Below, piece after piece: positions 50,663-61,699 of a stretch of 64,000 nt of DNA. The stretch comes from Sinotaia quadrata (taxonomy: Eukaryota; Mollusca; Gastropoda; Architaenioglossa; Viviparidae): contig CM054178.1 in the NCBI GenBank assembly GCA_028829895.1, positions 103,885,558 to 103,949,557 on the forward strand, given 5' to 3'. Position 1 is the first letter of the stretch. Each line of letters begins with the position of its first letter. The position numbers and the translations under genes are program-made. The notes below the pieces were generated by a model. The model saw only the letters and a list, made by a program, of their open reading frames with translations, did no database searches and was not told the origin of the DNA.

Positions 50663-50840
50663 CAGGGGTCTCAAACACGTGGCCTGCAGGCCACATGTGG
50701 CCCATAAGAGCATTTTGTGCAGTCCACAAAGCATTTTGGGATTTTCAAAAAAATGACAGTTCATTTTATGAATGGAAAAGTTTGTAAGCACTTTTTCAAA
50801 ACATATATATTAATTATTGAGCACATGATCTGTTTCCCTC
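50663..50840 (+). mobile_element. Terminal fragment of a hAT-like element
   Basis: CAGGGGTCTCAAACACGTGG at 50663 followed by CCTGCAGGCCACATGTGGCC is a typical hAT-type terminal sequence. The matching other end (a GTTTGAGACCCCTG form) is not found in the window, so only one end is present. It sits exactly between the two opposed halves of LTR copy B. Confidence 0.5.
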
Positions 50841-51214
50841 TGTGGCAGAATAAATTTGCCTCTCTCTATTTCTAAACGTAATTATTATATAAATTGTTAA
50901 ATTGATGAAGTAACCCGGCCTTCAGCACTCCTTATAATGGTATTTTTTGTAAACGGCAGAGTTGGAAGTAAACAACTCGAGCTGAAAATATGCTAGAAAT
51001 TGCTGGTGCAATGCAAACCAGTTCCAATTGGACGATTAGTTTTATTTATCCAATAGTTAAGATTTATGAGAACACGACCAGCCAATGGGCTGAGATCAAT
51101 ATTTTACATGCTGTAAAGAATTCTATTGTCTAATCACTTGAATTTGGTGTGGCAAGAAGTCTGGTCATGAAGGGCAGCTGTTAGCTTAATGGTGAGTTAT
51201 CTGACTGCTTGAGA
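50841..51214 (+). repeat. LTR-like repeat, copy B, 5' half, inverted
   Basis: Starts TGTGGCAGAATAAATTTGCC and aligns with the first half of copy A. It carries TATATAAATTG about 50 bp in, AACAACTCGAGCTGA, CAGCCAATGGGCTGAGATCA and TTAGCTTAATGGTGAGTTA. It points opposite to the 3' half at 50437-50662 and abuts the gypsy RNase H relic. Confidence 0.6.
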
Positions 51215-51329
51215 GAGAATGGACATTTACAGAGACATATGTATTGGACCTTTAAACGTCCATTTCTACTGCTCTGGACAAATAGATGGCCTCTACAATG
51301 TTCACGAGAGGTTGGTGATCTGTCTAAAT

Positions 51330-52141
51330 CAGTGGTGCACAAACTTTTTGAGTCGGGGGCCAAAATCTGACTTGTCGAAACCGTCGGGGGCCACAAAAAA
51401 GTGAAGATCAAAATCGTCCCATATAAGCAACATTACATCTAAGAACACACAAATGATGATTAAGACTATAATTATGACAAAGAAGTTGTATACTAAGACT
51501 CATTCTAAAAATGTTATGATACGTCAACTTTCACAAAGTCAGTGTGATGGATAGTGCTGCATGTCATCTGCAAGCTTCAAAATGTCAGGCTTGATGTTTG
51601 ACGCTGAAAGATGCAAAATTGCTTCCAGATTATCATCAGTCAGCTGACCGCAGGTGTTGCTTTTGTTCAGTTTCATCTGTGAGAAAGCCTGTTTGCAGCA
51701 GTATGTGCTGCCAAGTATGCTGGTGTGGACAAGTGCATTAACCAGTCATCATTAAACTGCCGGTTTTCCTTGTCAACTTTTCTTTTACGATTAGCTGCCA
51801 TTTTGTCACAAAAATTCAAAATAAACAACAGAATGTTGTAGATCGGACACTAAGGTTTAACAGCTACTGACCAACCATATCACAGGAAGGGGCAAGCATG
51901 TATGTGTGGGGTTTGCTGCCTATCTTGGTATAGCTTTTTTCTCTTGCCTCTGTGAGTGTTGTGTCAGCGGGCAGACATCAATTGCACGGAGCGCCTGGAA
52001 AAATGGGTCAGGAGGTGCTGCTTTGTTTCAAATCACTCAGTGTATGAGTAAACATTTGACTTTTTCGTTTGACATGGCGGGCCACTCGTCAACTCTTCGC
52101 GGGCCGGATCTGGCCTGCGGGCCGGAGTTTGTGCACCCCTG
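51330..52141. mobile_element. Internally deleted hAT transposon with perfect 8-bp target duplication
   Basis: The left end CAGTGGTGCACAAACTTTTT and right end GTTTGTGCACCCCTG are inverted repeats, 14 of 15 matching. The element is flanked on both sides by GTCTAAAT (51322-51329 and 52142-52149), the 8-bp duplication expected of hAT. It is 812 bp and contains only the two ends of a transposase gene on the minus strand. It lies inside the gypsy RNase H sequence, whose motifs resume on each side, so it is the younger insertion. Confidence 0.92.
51539..51801 (-). pseudogene. Deleted hAT transposase: N-terminus joined to C-terminal dimerisation region
   Basis: From ATG at 51801 the first 20 codons read MAANRKRKVDKENRQFNDDW, typical of the N-terminus of GTF2IRD2-like hAT proteins. 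From about 51706 to the stop at 51539 a different frame has the C-terminal dimerisation signature: KQAFSQMKLNKS, then QLTDDNLEAIL and IKPDILKL. The central several hundred codons (zinc finger, DDE catalytic core) are gone and the two remnants are out of frame. Any movement would have needed transposase from another copy. Confidence 0.85.
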
Positions 52142-53454
52142 GTCTAAATGCTTGCCATTTAGGTAGTCTTAGAATTTCTGGACTGCCCAGACAATTCCAA
52201 GACATTCTCTGAATTGAATAATTCTCTTCAGCTACATTTAATGTACAAGTGGAGTAGTCTACTGGATACAGAATATCAATGTGTTTCTTCATCAGTACAG
52301 TACCTAGCTATGCATTGCTAGCATCTGTTCTGAGTATGAATTCTTCATTGAAATCAGGCAAATGGAGGGCAGGAGATCGTGACATGCTATCTTTCAAACT
52401 AGCAAAACTAGCTTCACACTCTTTACTCCAAATCACTATCACAAGTTTGCCTTTTCTCATCAAATCAATGATGGCACTGAACTTAGGAATGAATTTTCTA
52501 CAGTAAATGGCCACCCCCCAAAAGGATTTAACATTTGTCTTGGATATGGGTCTCTCCATCTCTTCAGGATTTCTCACGTTTGATGCCTCTAGCCACAGGA
52601 GACATTGTTCCATTGTGTCCCAAATATTTAAGCTTAAAATGTCCAAAGAAACATTTGGTTAGTCAAGCAGTAAGTGTCATTCCTTCACGTGCTGGAATAA
52701 CTTCCATAACACATGGATGTGTTCTTCCAGGGTCTGAGTAGCCACCAAAATATCATCCAAAGTTAGACATAGATTCCTCTTTCATGGGTTCGATGAGCAA
52801 TCTCATCATTTTAGTGAAAACAACTTGTGCTGTGAGAATGCCAAATGGCATTACCCGCCATTGATACTGGCCATCAGGGTTGCTGAATGCTAATTTCAGC
52901 CTGTCTGCCTCAGACTGGAATTTGCCATAAACCTTTTGTCAAATCTAGTTTAGAAAAATATTTTGCTCCACAAATATTTGAACGGAGTGAAACAGTGCTC
53001 AACTAGTTAATCTCTCTGTAGTCCACCAAAACGGTGTGTGCCATCTTTCTTTTTGACTAGAACAATAATAGAGCTGTATGGGGACTCCACCTTCTCAGTC
53101 ATACCTAAAGCTAAAGTGGAGTCAATTTCCTGTTTTACAGCACAAGGTAAAGCATACTGTTTCATGTGGATTGGATTATGATCCCATAGTGAAACCGTAA
53201 ATTTGCACAGACTTGTTTTTGCATGTTTATCGGTAAACACATCATGAGTTTCTTCTGTTATGCTCCATAACTGTTGCACATCAGAATCTGAGAGTTCTGG
53301 ATTTAAAATAACATCATCAAGTGTTTCAACAACTGTTAAACCATACCAGGTGTGGTATGGAATCAGCATCAAGTATGGAGCTAGAATCGTCCTCTTTTAA
53401 AATAGTATCAACCAAAGTTTTACAGCATCCTGTTTAGCACAAGGTAAAACATAC

Positions 53455-54510
53455 ATTATTTTGATTACTTCTTCGCACATTGTGGAAGTAAAATAGGAGG
53501 GTTTTCCTCTACCTTCATTACCATATTTGGATAAATGGGAACTTAGAAAAGGGTCGTACTCCGCGATTAATTCTAAAATTCCCAAATAGTTGTCATTATG
53601 TTGTGAACCAAGGAGTTCTGTATCAGCGCGAAAATCTAATCCATGTGATGAGAGGAATGTGATCACTGACACTACTCTTTGCAGAACTTTGATCCAGTAT
53701 TCTTTTTCTTTGTTGAACTGAATTTCCAAAGAGTTGTCGATTTGACCATGTGTGCATCACCTACTGATCAGTGTCTATACACATGCCTGATGGGTTGTGT
53801 TGTCCTCATGCATTTTCATTTGTTGTGATTCATTCTTCCAATCAGAAAATCGATCTGAAAATTGAGCTCGACCTTTATGTTTCACCAAACAGGACTCATG
53901 GGAAACAGTACGCATGGGAAATAGTACGCATTTCCTGTGGATGGAGAGTACAAGAGCAATTCTCTTTTGATTTGTTCATCACTTACATGTTTTCGAAAGA
54001 TCATTTAATGGGGAACATTTCTTTTACTATCTTCATACTGCCTGCTTGAAGCTGAAAAATCACCACCAAAGTGTTGACATTCCACAGGTTTTCTATTAAC
54101 ACCCTAAATCCTGCACTTCATTAGAAATGTATCGCCATAATCCAATGGCATTTTGATATTCTGATCCCAGGATGAATCTATTTTGATGAAGTAACTGAAC
54201 TTCTGGATCAGTTTCAGCTGCACCCTGTAACTGAACCCTATTCTCAACCTCAGCAATCTGTTCGGGGGAGGGGGGAGGCTAGGTCTACCACCATCACTTC
54301 ACTGGCAGACGCACTTGAAGAGGTCTCAGGTTGATCCTCTGTTGACTTATAAGTAAAGCTAAGTTGGAAAAGATTATGTTTTTTTATATATTCATCAAGC
54401 TTCTTCACTTTCTCTTGCTGTTTTTACATTTTTCTGCAATTCTTTGGTATCTCTTCTGTTCAGGTGCTGACATTCTGCATCTACAAAAGAGTGACGACAA
54501 ACAATATTTA
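53455..54510 (-). pseudogene. ZMYM1-like hAT transposase fragment, 5' part
   Basis: On the minus strand, a short N-terminal part (SAPEQKRYQRIAEKC) is followed by a Ser/Glu-rich linker. Then comes a TTF-type zinc-finger-like part (LLLYSPSTGNAYYFPCVLFP, then FSDRFSDWKN) and GQIDNSLEIQFNKEKEYW. After that are GLDFRADTELLGSQHN, LGILELIAEYDPFL and YGNEGRGKPSYF at 53730-53459. This order is that of the DUF4371 group (ZMYM1-like) of hAT-derived proteins. Stops and frameshifts break it, and it stops abruptly near 53455 where gypsy sequence begins. The catalytic and dimerisation parts are absent. Confidence 0.8.
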
Positions 54511-55249
54511 TGCTTTGTTCAAGAAAATGAAAGAATTTTAAGTCTCAGCCAAAAATGAGTAAAACTGCCTGAATAAAATAGATTCGATCTGTTACGGTAG
54601 AAATTAGACGGTGAAGTTAATCGAACTTCATTATAACTCAGAAAAGCTAACTTACTAACACAGACGTCAGATACATACATTTGTCGGTGTTCTCGAAGCT
54701 TCTACTCACGAATATTCTACAGGGATCTGGAGTCCCTGGAAACTCGTGACACACTAACTCACAGAAAGCCGTTTTTGGAGGTTTCTTGTGCACGCGCTCT
54801 AGTGGGAGGACATTGAACTACGTAGCGTGCACGTCGGCCGCTAGATGGAGATGACGTCACTACTATACATTATACATATATATATATTTACAAATACGTA
54901 GGTTGCACCGAAATATTTTACAAACTAAGAGCTGACAGAAGATGAGCTTTTAAGGACAAAATGTTATGTGAACCCGATGTCTATGGTTTATGTACTTTAA
55001 ATTGTTAAAGTATTTTACAGTATTAATACAGTATTTTCTCTATCGAATTCTTAATGTAAAGTTTTCATTTCTTTGAGATGATTCAGTTTTTCTATTTTTG
55101 GGAAACAATTTATACTCTGCCTATCTGGTAATCCGGCACTGAACTGGAGAGTCAATGAAGATCGTTCGAGAAAATGACTTTGACCAAGGGCTCGAATGCA
55201 TGCATCCTCTGCCATGCATGCTTACCGTACTCCCAGAAGTTAAAGCATG

Positions 55250-55251
<2 letters not shown>
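54511..55251. other. Unique sequence beside the transposon cluster, no gene seen
   Basis: A G/C- and CpG-richer patch at about 54770-54860 (CACGCGCTCTAG, GTGCACGTCGGCCG) could be transposon 5' sequence. I cannot assign it. Confidence 0.4.

Positions 55252-55321
<70 letters not shown>
55252..55321. repeat. (CA)35 microsatellite
   Basis: 70 bp of uninterrupted AC/CA. Confidence 0.97.
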
Positions 55322-55324
<3 letters not shown>

Positions 55325-55384
55325 TATGAGCAAATAACATGCTTATGAGCATAATATGCACAGTCTCATACAATTACACAAAAC

Positions 55385-55600
55385 GTATATTTACATATGC
55401 GCACATACACAGATTTATACACATGAAATAACATACGTATGCATACGTACACAGAACTATAAACGTGAAATAACGTACGTATGCACGTATAAACAGAATT
55501 ATTGAAATAACATACATATGCACATACGGAGAATTATACACATGAAGTAAAACATACATACGCACACTCACACACAATTATAAACATGAAATAACAGACA
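55385..55600. repeat. About 44-bp diverged minisatellite, about 5 units
   Basis: Recurrent ATACGTATGCATACG, CACAGAATTAT and ACATGAAATAACATAC words with variable spacing. Confidence 0.8.
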
Positions 55601-56685
55601 GACATAATCCAGACACCCACATGCGCACGACACTCTTAGGCGGGCTACTACTCGCAAACGAACGTGCACACGCATTATGGATCAGTAGTCAGCGATTTAA
55701 TTTCCAGTGCCTTCACTCTGGTCAGTGCAAGAGACTGGCTTGTTTCACCTTCATTACTTTAAACAGGTACGTGAGATAATTATTTTACAAGGCCTTGAAT
55801 GTGTTGTTTACATAACAAACCTGAGTTGTCTGTATAACAGACAACTTTCCTCAAGACCGTTGACTGTTGTCTGTATGTCAGTGATAAAGGGTCAGTGGAA
55901 TTATAATATTCACCACAAGTTGAAACGCGAAAATAAAGAAAAACACCAACAGAGAGACGATTTATTTTAGTAAGCTCGATAGGTTAAATTTATGACAAAA
56001 AGTGTTAATTAATGCAGGTGAAGGGAGGCACTGCCCGGGACGATGACAGATGTCACACCACGACGTCTTGAAAATAAATTTGTCGTCTTTTGGTTTATGA
56101 TGTGCTATCCATTTTGTCACAATGATGACAAGCAGATATTTTCCGTGGTAGGTGTAAATTATATAAACTGTATAGTGTTAGTAAGAGTGCTGATCTTTCC
56201 TCAAGACCGTTTCCAACAAGAGGTCATTAAGAGCTTGTCTGTTGAAAAGCCTCTAGGCTGTTGAACCAGTTCTGACGTCATACTAGTCAACTAGTACTTC
56301 ACAACAACAGAGAACGTCGGCCTATCACGAAGTCTGAAGCCGGTAATAAAATTTCCAAAACTGTATGTTCACACAACGGTGCGGCAACATGGCGCGTTGG
56401 TGTTAACCACGAAAACGGTGGTCATTTGTTATTCAGACTGATCGGTTGACTTTTGGATTTCAGACAAGATGATCCAAAACTTTCGCTGATTTCGCAAACA
56501 ATGTTCATCAGTTCTTTAAGATCGTGGTAGATTGCTCCTTACCTCCCACCATTCCCACCACACACCCAGTCCTCGGCCCATTGAGTGACATACTGCCACA
56601 CACTTCCCGTCACTATGTACATTCCTAGTAGGTACGTGTGTGTTTCACGGACGTCATTTTTGCTTCTCAGTTATAAGTACGCTGG
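55601..56685. other. Unique sequence, no gene recognised
   Basis: GACAACTTTCCTCAAGACCG (about 55840) and GATCTTTCCTCAAGACCG (about 56192) share TCTTTCCTCAAGACCGTT-like sequence, a weak duplication. No gene is identified. Confidence 0.4.
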
Positions 56686-56870
56686 ATTGGAATCGGTATA
56701 AGACAATCTTTCTAATCCCATGACCTTACTAGTATTTGTTATAAGACAATCTTGTAATCGCTAGACCTTGAGTAGTATTTGTTATAAGACAATCCTGTAA
56801 TCGCTAGACCTTGAGTAGTATTTGTTATAAGACAATCTTGTAATCGCTAGACCTTGAGTAGTATTTGTTA
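56686..56870. repeat. 44-bp minisatellite, about 4 units
   Basis: Units contain TTATAAGACAATCTTGTAAT then CGCTAGACCTTGAGTAGTAT. The first unit is diverged. Confidence 0.93.
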
Positions 56871-57614
56871 GATGTTAAGACAGAAATACTACATGATAAA
56901 TATATTCTTGTCTTCTACTAACGCAATCTTTGAATTTTGACTCTTGCAGCTACTGCTAATAACAATAATAATAGAAGCAATGATGCGTTGTTTTTGTTGT
57001 TGTTGAAGATGAGGCTGTTTTTGATGATGATAATGATGACGACGACGACGATGATCATCATCATCTTCGTAATTTTCTTGTCTTTGCTTTTTGTATATAG
57101 TACCCACCCAATTAATTTGAAAATAATCGAAGATCCTTAGTCATTTCACTCATTAATCATTTTGACAGACAGTCTCTGCTTTATCGCGAAGAGCTTGTCC
57201 AAGAGTTGATAGCTGAATAATTTATATCACTGCACACGACATTAAAGACCCCTTCACTTCTAACCCCACCACCGTTCCCCTCATTTTTATTTAACCCTTT
57301 ATATCTTTCCTCGTATCGAAAGTTTTCAAGTGAAAAACGTACTTTGTCATCGTCTGCACTATGTTTAGTATTCATAGTATATTTTTTTGTTTCTGGTCGA
57401 AAGATTACTCTTGTTATTGCATTGTCTGTTTCTTTTCCTTCTCTACATAGTGATGTGAGTATTTAGAGTTTCAGTCGTTGGATGGTTTTGTTGGAAGTTA
57501 TTGTTGTGAAGTAAAGAGTGAGTTTTGTGTCGAGCAGGTTTATATTACTCAGGGATCATAACTGTAGAAGATTTGTTGTAATTAGCTTGTGAATCAAACT
57601 CTGCATGTTGCATG
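56871..57614. other. Unique sequence with GAT/GAC triplet run, no gene seen
   Basis: An imperfect GATGAT/GACGAC triplet run lies at about 57017-57065. Asp- or Arg/His-rich frames across it are compositional. Confidence 0.5.
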
Positions 57615-57680
57615 TGAAACAGGGATATAGCCAATATATGTATAAAACAGGGATATAGCCAATATATGTATAAAACAGGA
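57615..57680. repeat. 27-bp minisatellite, about 2.5 units
   Basis: AAACAGGGATATAGCCAATA then TATGTAT, with a decayed last copy. It lies about 100 bp upstream of LTR-like copy C. Confidence 0.9.
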
Positions 57681-57781
57681 ATGTAGCCAGGCTAGTTATA
57701 ATTCACTTGTGAATCACAAGTGTATCAGTGTTTGTTGTGTGCTGAGCATGATTCAGTATTTGTAGTACGTGTGAAACAGGG

Positions 57782-58150
57782 TGTGGTGGAATAAATTTGC
57801 CTCTCCCTGTTTCTAGACTTAATTTTTATATAATTTTTATTATTAAACCGTCAAAGTGCCGACCTTGGTCAGTCCTTATGATAGTACTATTTTGTAAGTG
57901 TCAGAATTGGAGTAAACAACTCGAGTTGAGAATATGCTAGAAAATTGCTGATGCAATCCAAACCAGCTCCAACTGGATGAGTAGTTTTCTGACTAATATA
58001 ATAGTTCACACTTGTTCATATCAAATTCATCCAAAGGGAATGGACCAGAAATTTCTTTGTTGAAGGAGTACTCCATTTTAATCACTTTGAATTTGAACAT
58101 AACTCAAGTCTGGTCATAAAGGTGATCATTAGCTTATGAACAGAGCAAGC
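57782..58150 (+). repeat. LTR-like repeat, copy C, 5' part
   Basis: Starts TGTGGTGGAATAAATTTGCC, has TTATATAATTTTT about 50 bp in, AACAACTCGAGTTGAGAATA and AAGTCTGGTCATAAAGG, and aligns with the first halves of copies A and B. The 3' half is not recognisable downstream. Confidence 0.6.
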
Positions 58151-59630
58151 CTTTTTGTTTGTCTCTTTATGCTACAGTGACTATTGTACTCTATTTAAAT
58201 ACGTTGGTGTGTGTATCCAGCATTGTTGTCAACTTATCAGTAAATCACGTTGCTTTAAGTTGGTTCCCATGAATTCCATTCGAGAGCCAATATGACGGAG
58301 ATTTGTGGCCTTGAGTTTGGCCTTGAGAATTCACGAAGATCATTGTGAACATTCCTCATAGTGTGTTAAGTAAATGTACGTGAAACTTCGAGAACATTCC
58401 TCCTGATGTGCTTGATAGTGCGTGTGAAATTCAGGATGAATCTCTACGGTGTGCTTAGAGAGTTGTGTTGAAGAATCTGGAACATTTGTTTAACGTACTT
58501 CTAGTAGGAACACATGGGGCTTCACCTATATATGAAAGGCAGTGACTTTTTTGTTGCAAACCATGTGATTGTGAAACACATGCTGGCAACAGCCGAAATC
58601 TTTGAATGGTTATGTGCATTGACTTTAACTATTTCTCTAAAACTCCACTCTCATTTCTGTGATGATATCCATGAACTTGATTATGTATTTATGTTAATTG
58701 ACTGCTTATGTCTATGCTAGGATAAACTGAAACATTATCTAGAGTTAATTGAATATTGTTGTGAAGTGATGTAAATGTCAATGCTCTTTTGAATATATTC
58801 ATATGTTAAATATTTGACTGTTCATATACTAAATTTATTGTTAAATTTATTGACCTTCTCACACATATTGATAATCATATGATGGAAAGACAGTGGTGGA
58901 TGGGGTCTCGCTAATATATAGATTAAAAGACAGACTTGTCTTCTCCTTTCGTAACATGTTTTCCACCTATGGAAATATTGTGTGATAGTAAATATTTGTC
59001 TTTAATGTTGTGGAAGAGAGAAAACGTTTACAGCGCCTGCATATCCGCCAAGTGAGAGAGACGAGTGGTGTCTTCTGAAGAATTATTAATAACATAAATT
59101 AAGATTCTCACCACATGTAATTAGTTAGGGGTGATTAAATAATAATATCAATCATTAACTAGATGACGTTAATGTCATGCATGACTTTAGCCAGGTTTGT
59201 AGAGTTAATCAAGAATGCAGCCGGGTCTGTTTAATGTGCATGTTTTAACTGAGAATATGGCCGACTTTCAGTTTCGGTAGCTGGTCACAAGCCTGTGTGA
59301 ATTGAGATTGTGGCCAACTTTCACGCTTGTAGCTGGTCACAAGTTAGAGCTGAAAGATTTGTTGCCAAAAATAGCGTGTCTGGAAAAATGCGATCAGACG
59401 TACCTCAACTCTAAAAGTGTTTGGTGTGTGCGCACACAAAGAATATCGGTGAATCCAAGTATTTTGAGTAGGTTTAATTATTAAAAAAGTGTGTATAAGC
59501 AGAATGTGAATCATTGTGCGTTATCTGTGTGCTAGTTTGTGTATGTGTGTGTGAGTGTGTGTGTGTGTTAATGAGTGTGTACGCATGTAGGTATACATGA
59601 TGATCAGTGCACTTCGAACACGTTTTCAGT
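58151..59630. other. Unique sequence, no gene recognised
   Basis: Diverged repeats of GAACATTCCTC(A/C) (58346-58402) and of TGGCC(A/G)ACTTTCA with TAGCTGGTCACAAG (59260-59340) suggest old tandem duplications. Neither short frame here matches a family. Confidence 0.45.
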
Positions 59631-60110
59631 GCGTGGATGTATATTTGTGAGTAGTGCGTGGATGTATATTTGTGAGTAGTGTGTGGATGTATATTTGTGA
59701 GTAGTGCGTGGATGTATATTTGTGAGTAGTGCGTGGATGTATATTTGTGAGTAGTGCGTGGATGTATATTTGTGAGTAGTGTGTGGATGTATATTTGTGA
59801 GTAGTGCGTGGATGTATATTTGTGAGTAGTGTGTGGATGTATATTTGTGAGTAGTGCGTGGATGTATATTTGTGAGTAGTGCGTGGATGTATATTTGTGA
59901 GTAGTGCGTGGATGTATATTTGTGAGTAGTGTGTGGATGTATATTTGTGAGTAGTGCGTGGATGTATATTTGTGAGTAGTGTGTGGATGTATATTTGTGA
60001 GTAGTGCGTGGATGTATATTTGTGAGTAGTGTGTGGATTTATATTTGTGAGTAGTGTGTGGATGTATATTTGTGAGTAGTGTGTGGATGTATATTTGTGA
60101 GTAGTGCGTG
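59631..60110. repeat. 25-bp minisatellite, 19 units of constant length
   Basis: Unit GCGTGGATGTATATTTGTGA plus GTAGT repeats 19 times with no insertion or deletion. Almost the only variation is C/T at the second base. Reading that base, the order CCCTCT occurs in units 4-9 and again in 10-15, a 150-bp internal duplication. Minus-strand frames of about 225 codons are 75-bp cycles of the repeat. Confidence 0.97.
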
Positions 60111-60249
60111 CAATAATACTTGAATTTATAAACAGTTTTTCCATGTATGAACAAGTGTGTGTATGCGTGCGTGTGTTTGACAGAGAGACAGAGACAAACA
60201 GACAGAGTGTATTCATATAGCAGTTACTTGAACGATTTTGATTTAATAA

Positions 60250-60475
60250 TTTCACTGTAGTGTGTGAATGTGCATTTTTGTGTGTTGGTCTTTGAATCAA
60301 TGTAATTTTAACACTTTTGTGTTTAGGTCTTTGAATCAGTGGATTTTGAACATTTTTATGTGTTGGTCTTTGAACCAGTGGATTTTTAACACTTTTGTGT
60401 GTAGGTCTTTGAATCAGTGGATTTTGAACACTTTTGTGTGTAGGTCTTTGAATCAGTGGATTTTGAACACTTTTG
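60250..60475. repeat. 39-bp minisatellite, about 5.5 units
   Basis: Units contain GTGTGTAGGTCTTTGAATCA then GTGGATTTTGAACACTTTT. A separate 31-bp duplication (GTTTGTTTTGTGTAATGTGT) follows at about 60548-60610. Confidence 0.93.
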
Positions 60476-60751
60476 TCATTGTTTGTGTTCGTAAACGTCT
60501 TGCTTACATCTACATCTTATGAACGAGATTGCTCTCAGATTTTTCATGTTTGTTTTGTGTAATGTGTGTAGGTCCTATATGTTTGTTTTGTGTAATGTGT
60601 GTAGGTCCTATATGTTTGAAATTTGTAAATAGCATAATTTGCACATTTTTATGTTTGATAGTGGGTATGTGTTTGTGCGTGTATGAATGTGTGCTGTGTG
60701 TTTATCTCTATACGTAGACTTTAAATTAGTGTAATTTGAATATATTTGCCT

Positions 60752-60778
60752 TGTGTGTGCGCGCGCACGCGTGATTGC

Positions 60779-60864
<86 letters not shown>
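60752..60864. repeat. GC/GT alternating tract and (GT)42
   Basis: GTGTGCGCGCGCACGCG at 60754 precedes an uninterrupted GT run at 60781-60864. Both parts alternate purine and pyrimidine, a Z-DNA-prone composition. Confidence 0.95.
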
Positions 60865-60867
<3 letters not shown>

Positions 60868-60911
60868 AAGTTTTGTGCCTGCTGATCTGCTTTAGTTAAA
60901 TTAAAATCTCT

Positions 60912-61052
60912 TTACACTCTAATAAACACTATATATACACTAATACACACTATATTCACACTTAAACACTATATATACACTAATACACACTATATTCACA
61001 CTTAAACACTATATATATATATATATATATATACTAATACACACTATATTCA
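60912..61052. repeat. About 40-bp minisatellite, 3 units, with (AT)n
   Basis: Units contain ACTAATACACACTATATTCA and CACTTAAACACTATATA. An AT run separates the last copy. Confidence 0.93.
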
Positions 61053-61699
61053 CACTACGCACTAAAATCAGTTGATTGCTGTAACTTGGCAACCCACAGT
61101 AAGTACCGTCAGTAACCATAGCAAGCACAAACCCAATTTTGCTTTGTATCTTTTCCTTACTTTCTTTGCGGAGTGCCATTGCTCGTGACTGAAGGAAAAT
61201 CACAAATTCTACAACAATTTGCTCTTAACCTTTTTTGTACGCAAACGTCACAGATCCCATAACTGATTGCTTTTAACTATTTTGTATGCAAAATGTCACA
61301 GATTATAAATGTGCTAATCAAAACCGATGGATTCTATTCAATAGAATTCTCTTTATGTCTTTTCTGTATTTTGTTGTTTACTTTTGTTTTTAATTGTACG
61401 ATATAGAAACAGTTTCTTTCAGAAATTGACAACAGCGTTTGGGACTTGTTTGCTAGAGAAAGTATGCTGGTCTGTTTGTTTGGCTCGGACAGCAACAGAA
61501 TTGATGGGCGATAAATAAATGTGATTTTAATGCTCGCAACCCTCGCTGGAAGATTGTTCTGCGACCTGCCATGAGGATCGACTAACTCAGATCAGACATT
61601 ACTTCAGATCAGACATCGGGATAACAGATAACTGTAAACAGTAAATGATAAACTGCCTCCAGATAATGCAGACGGCGTGTGCAGATCGTTGTGTGCAAT
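61053..61699. other. Unique sequence, no gene seen
   Basis: No array or recognisable frame. CAGATCAGACAT is duplicated near 61588 and 61606. Confidence 0.45.

Larger units (their letters stand above)
51215..53428 (-). pseudogene. Ty3/gypsy-type pol relic (reverse transcriptase and RNase H)
   Basis: Read from 53372 down, the minus strand gives the RT entry region (ESPYSSIIVLVKKKDGTHRF), then VDYREIN after a frameshift near 53030, KYFSKLDLTKG, QWRVMPFG and a D-D-I-L-V active-site remnant near 52770. The thumb/connection part with FWGVAIYCRKFIP and the start of RNase H (RTDASNA, near 52310) come next. RNase H then continues as LYPVDYS and, across frames, ECLGIVW and DHQPL (51320-51306). These motifs and their order are those of Ty3/gypsy pol. 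Protease is not seen, integrase is missing, and there are several stops and frameshifts. An 812-bp hAT element interrupts RNase H at 51330-52141. The element cannot make a working protein. Confidence 0.85.

Noticed and set aside
59474..60300. Two overlapping minus-strand frames of about 225 codons (Thr/His/Tyr-rich)
   Set aside because: Both are translations of the 25-bp array, offset by one register, with no constraint visible.
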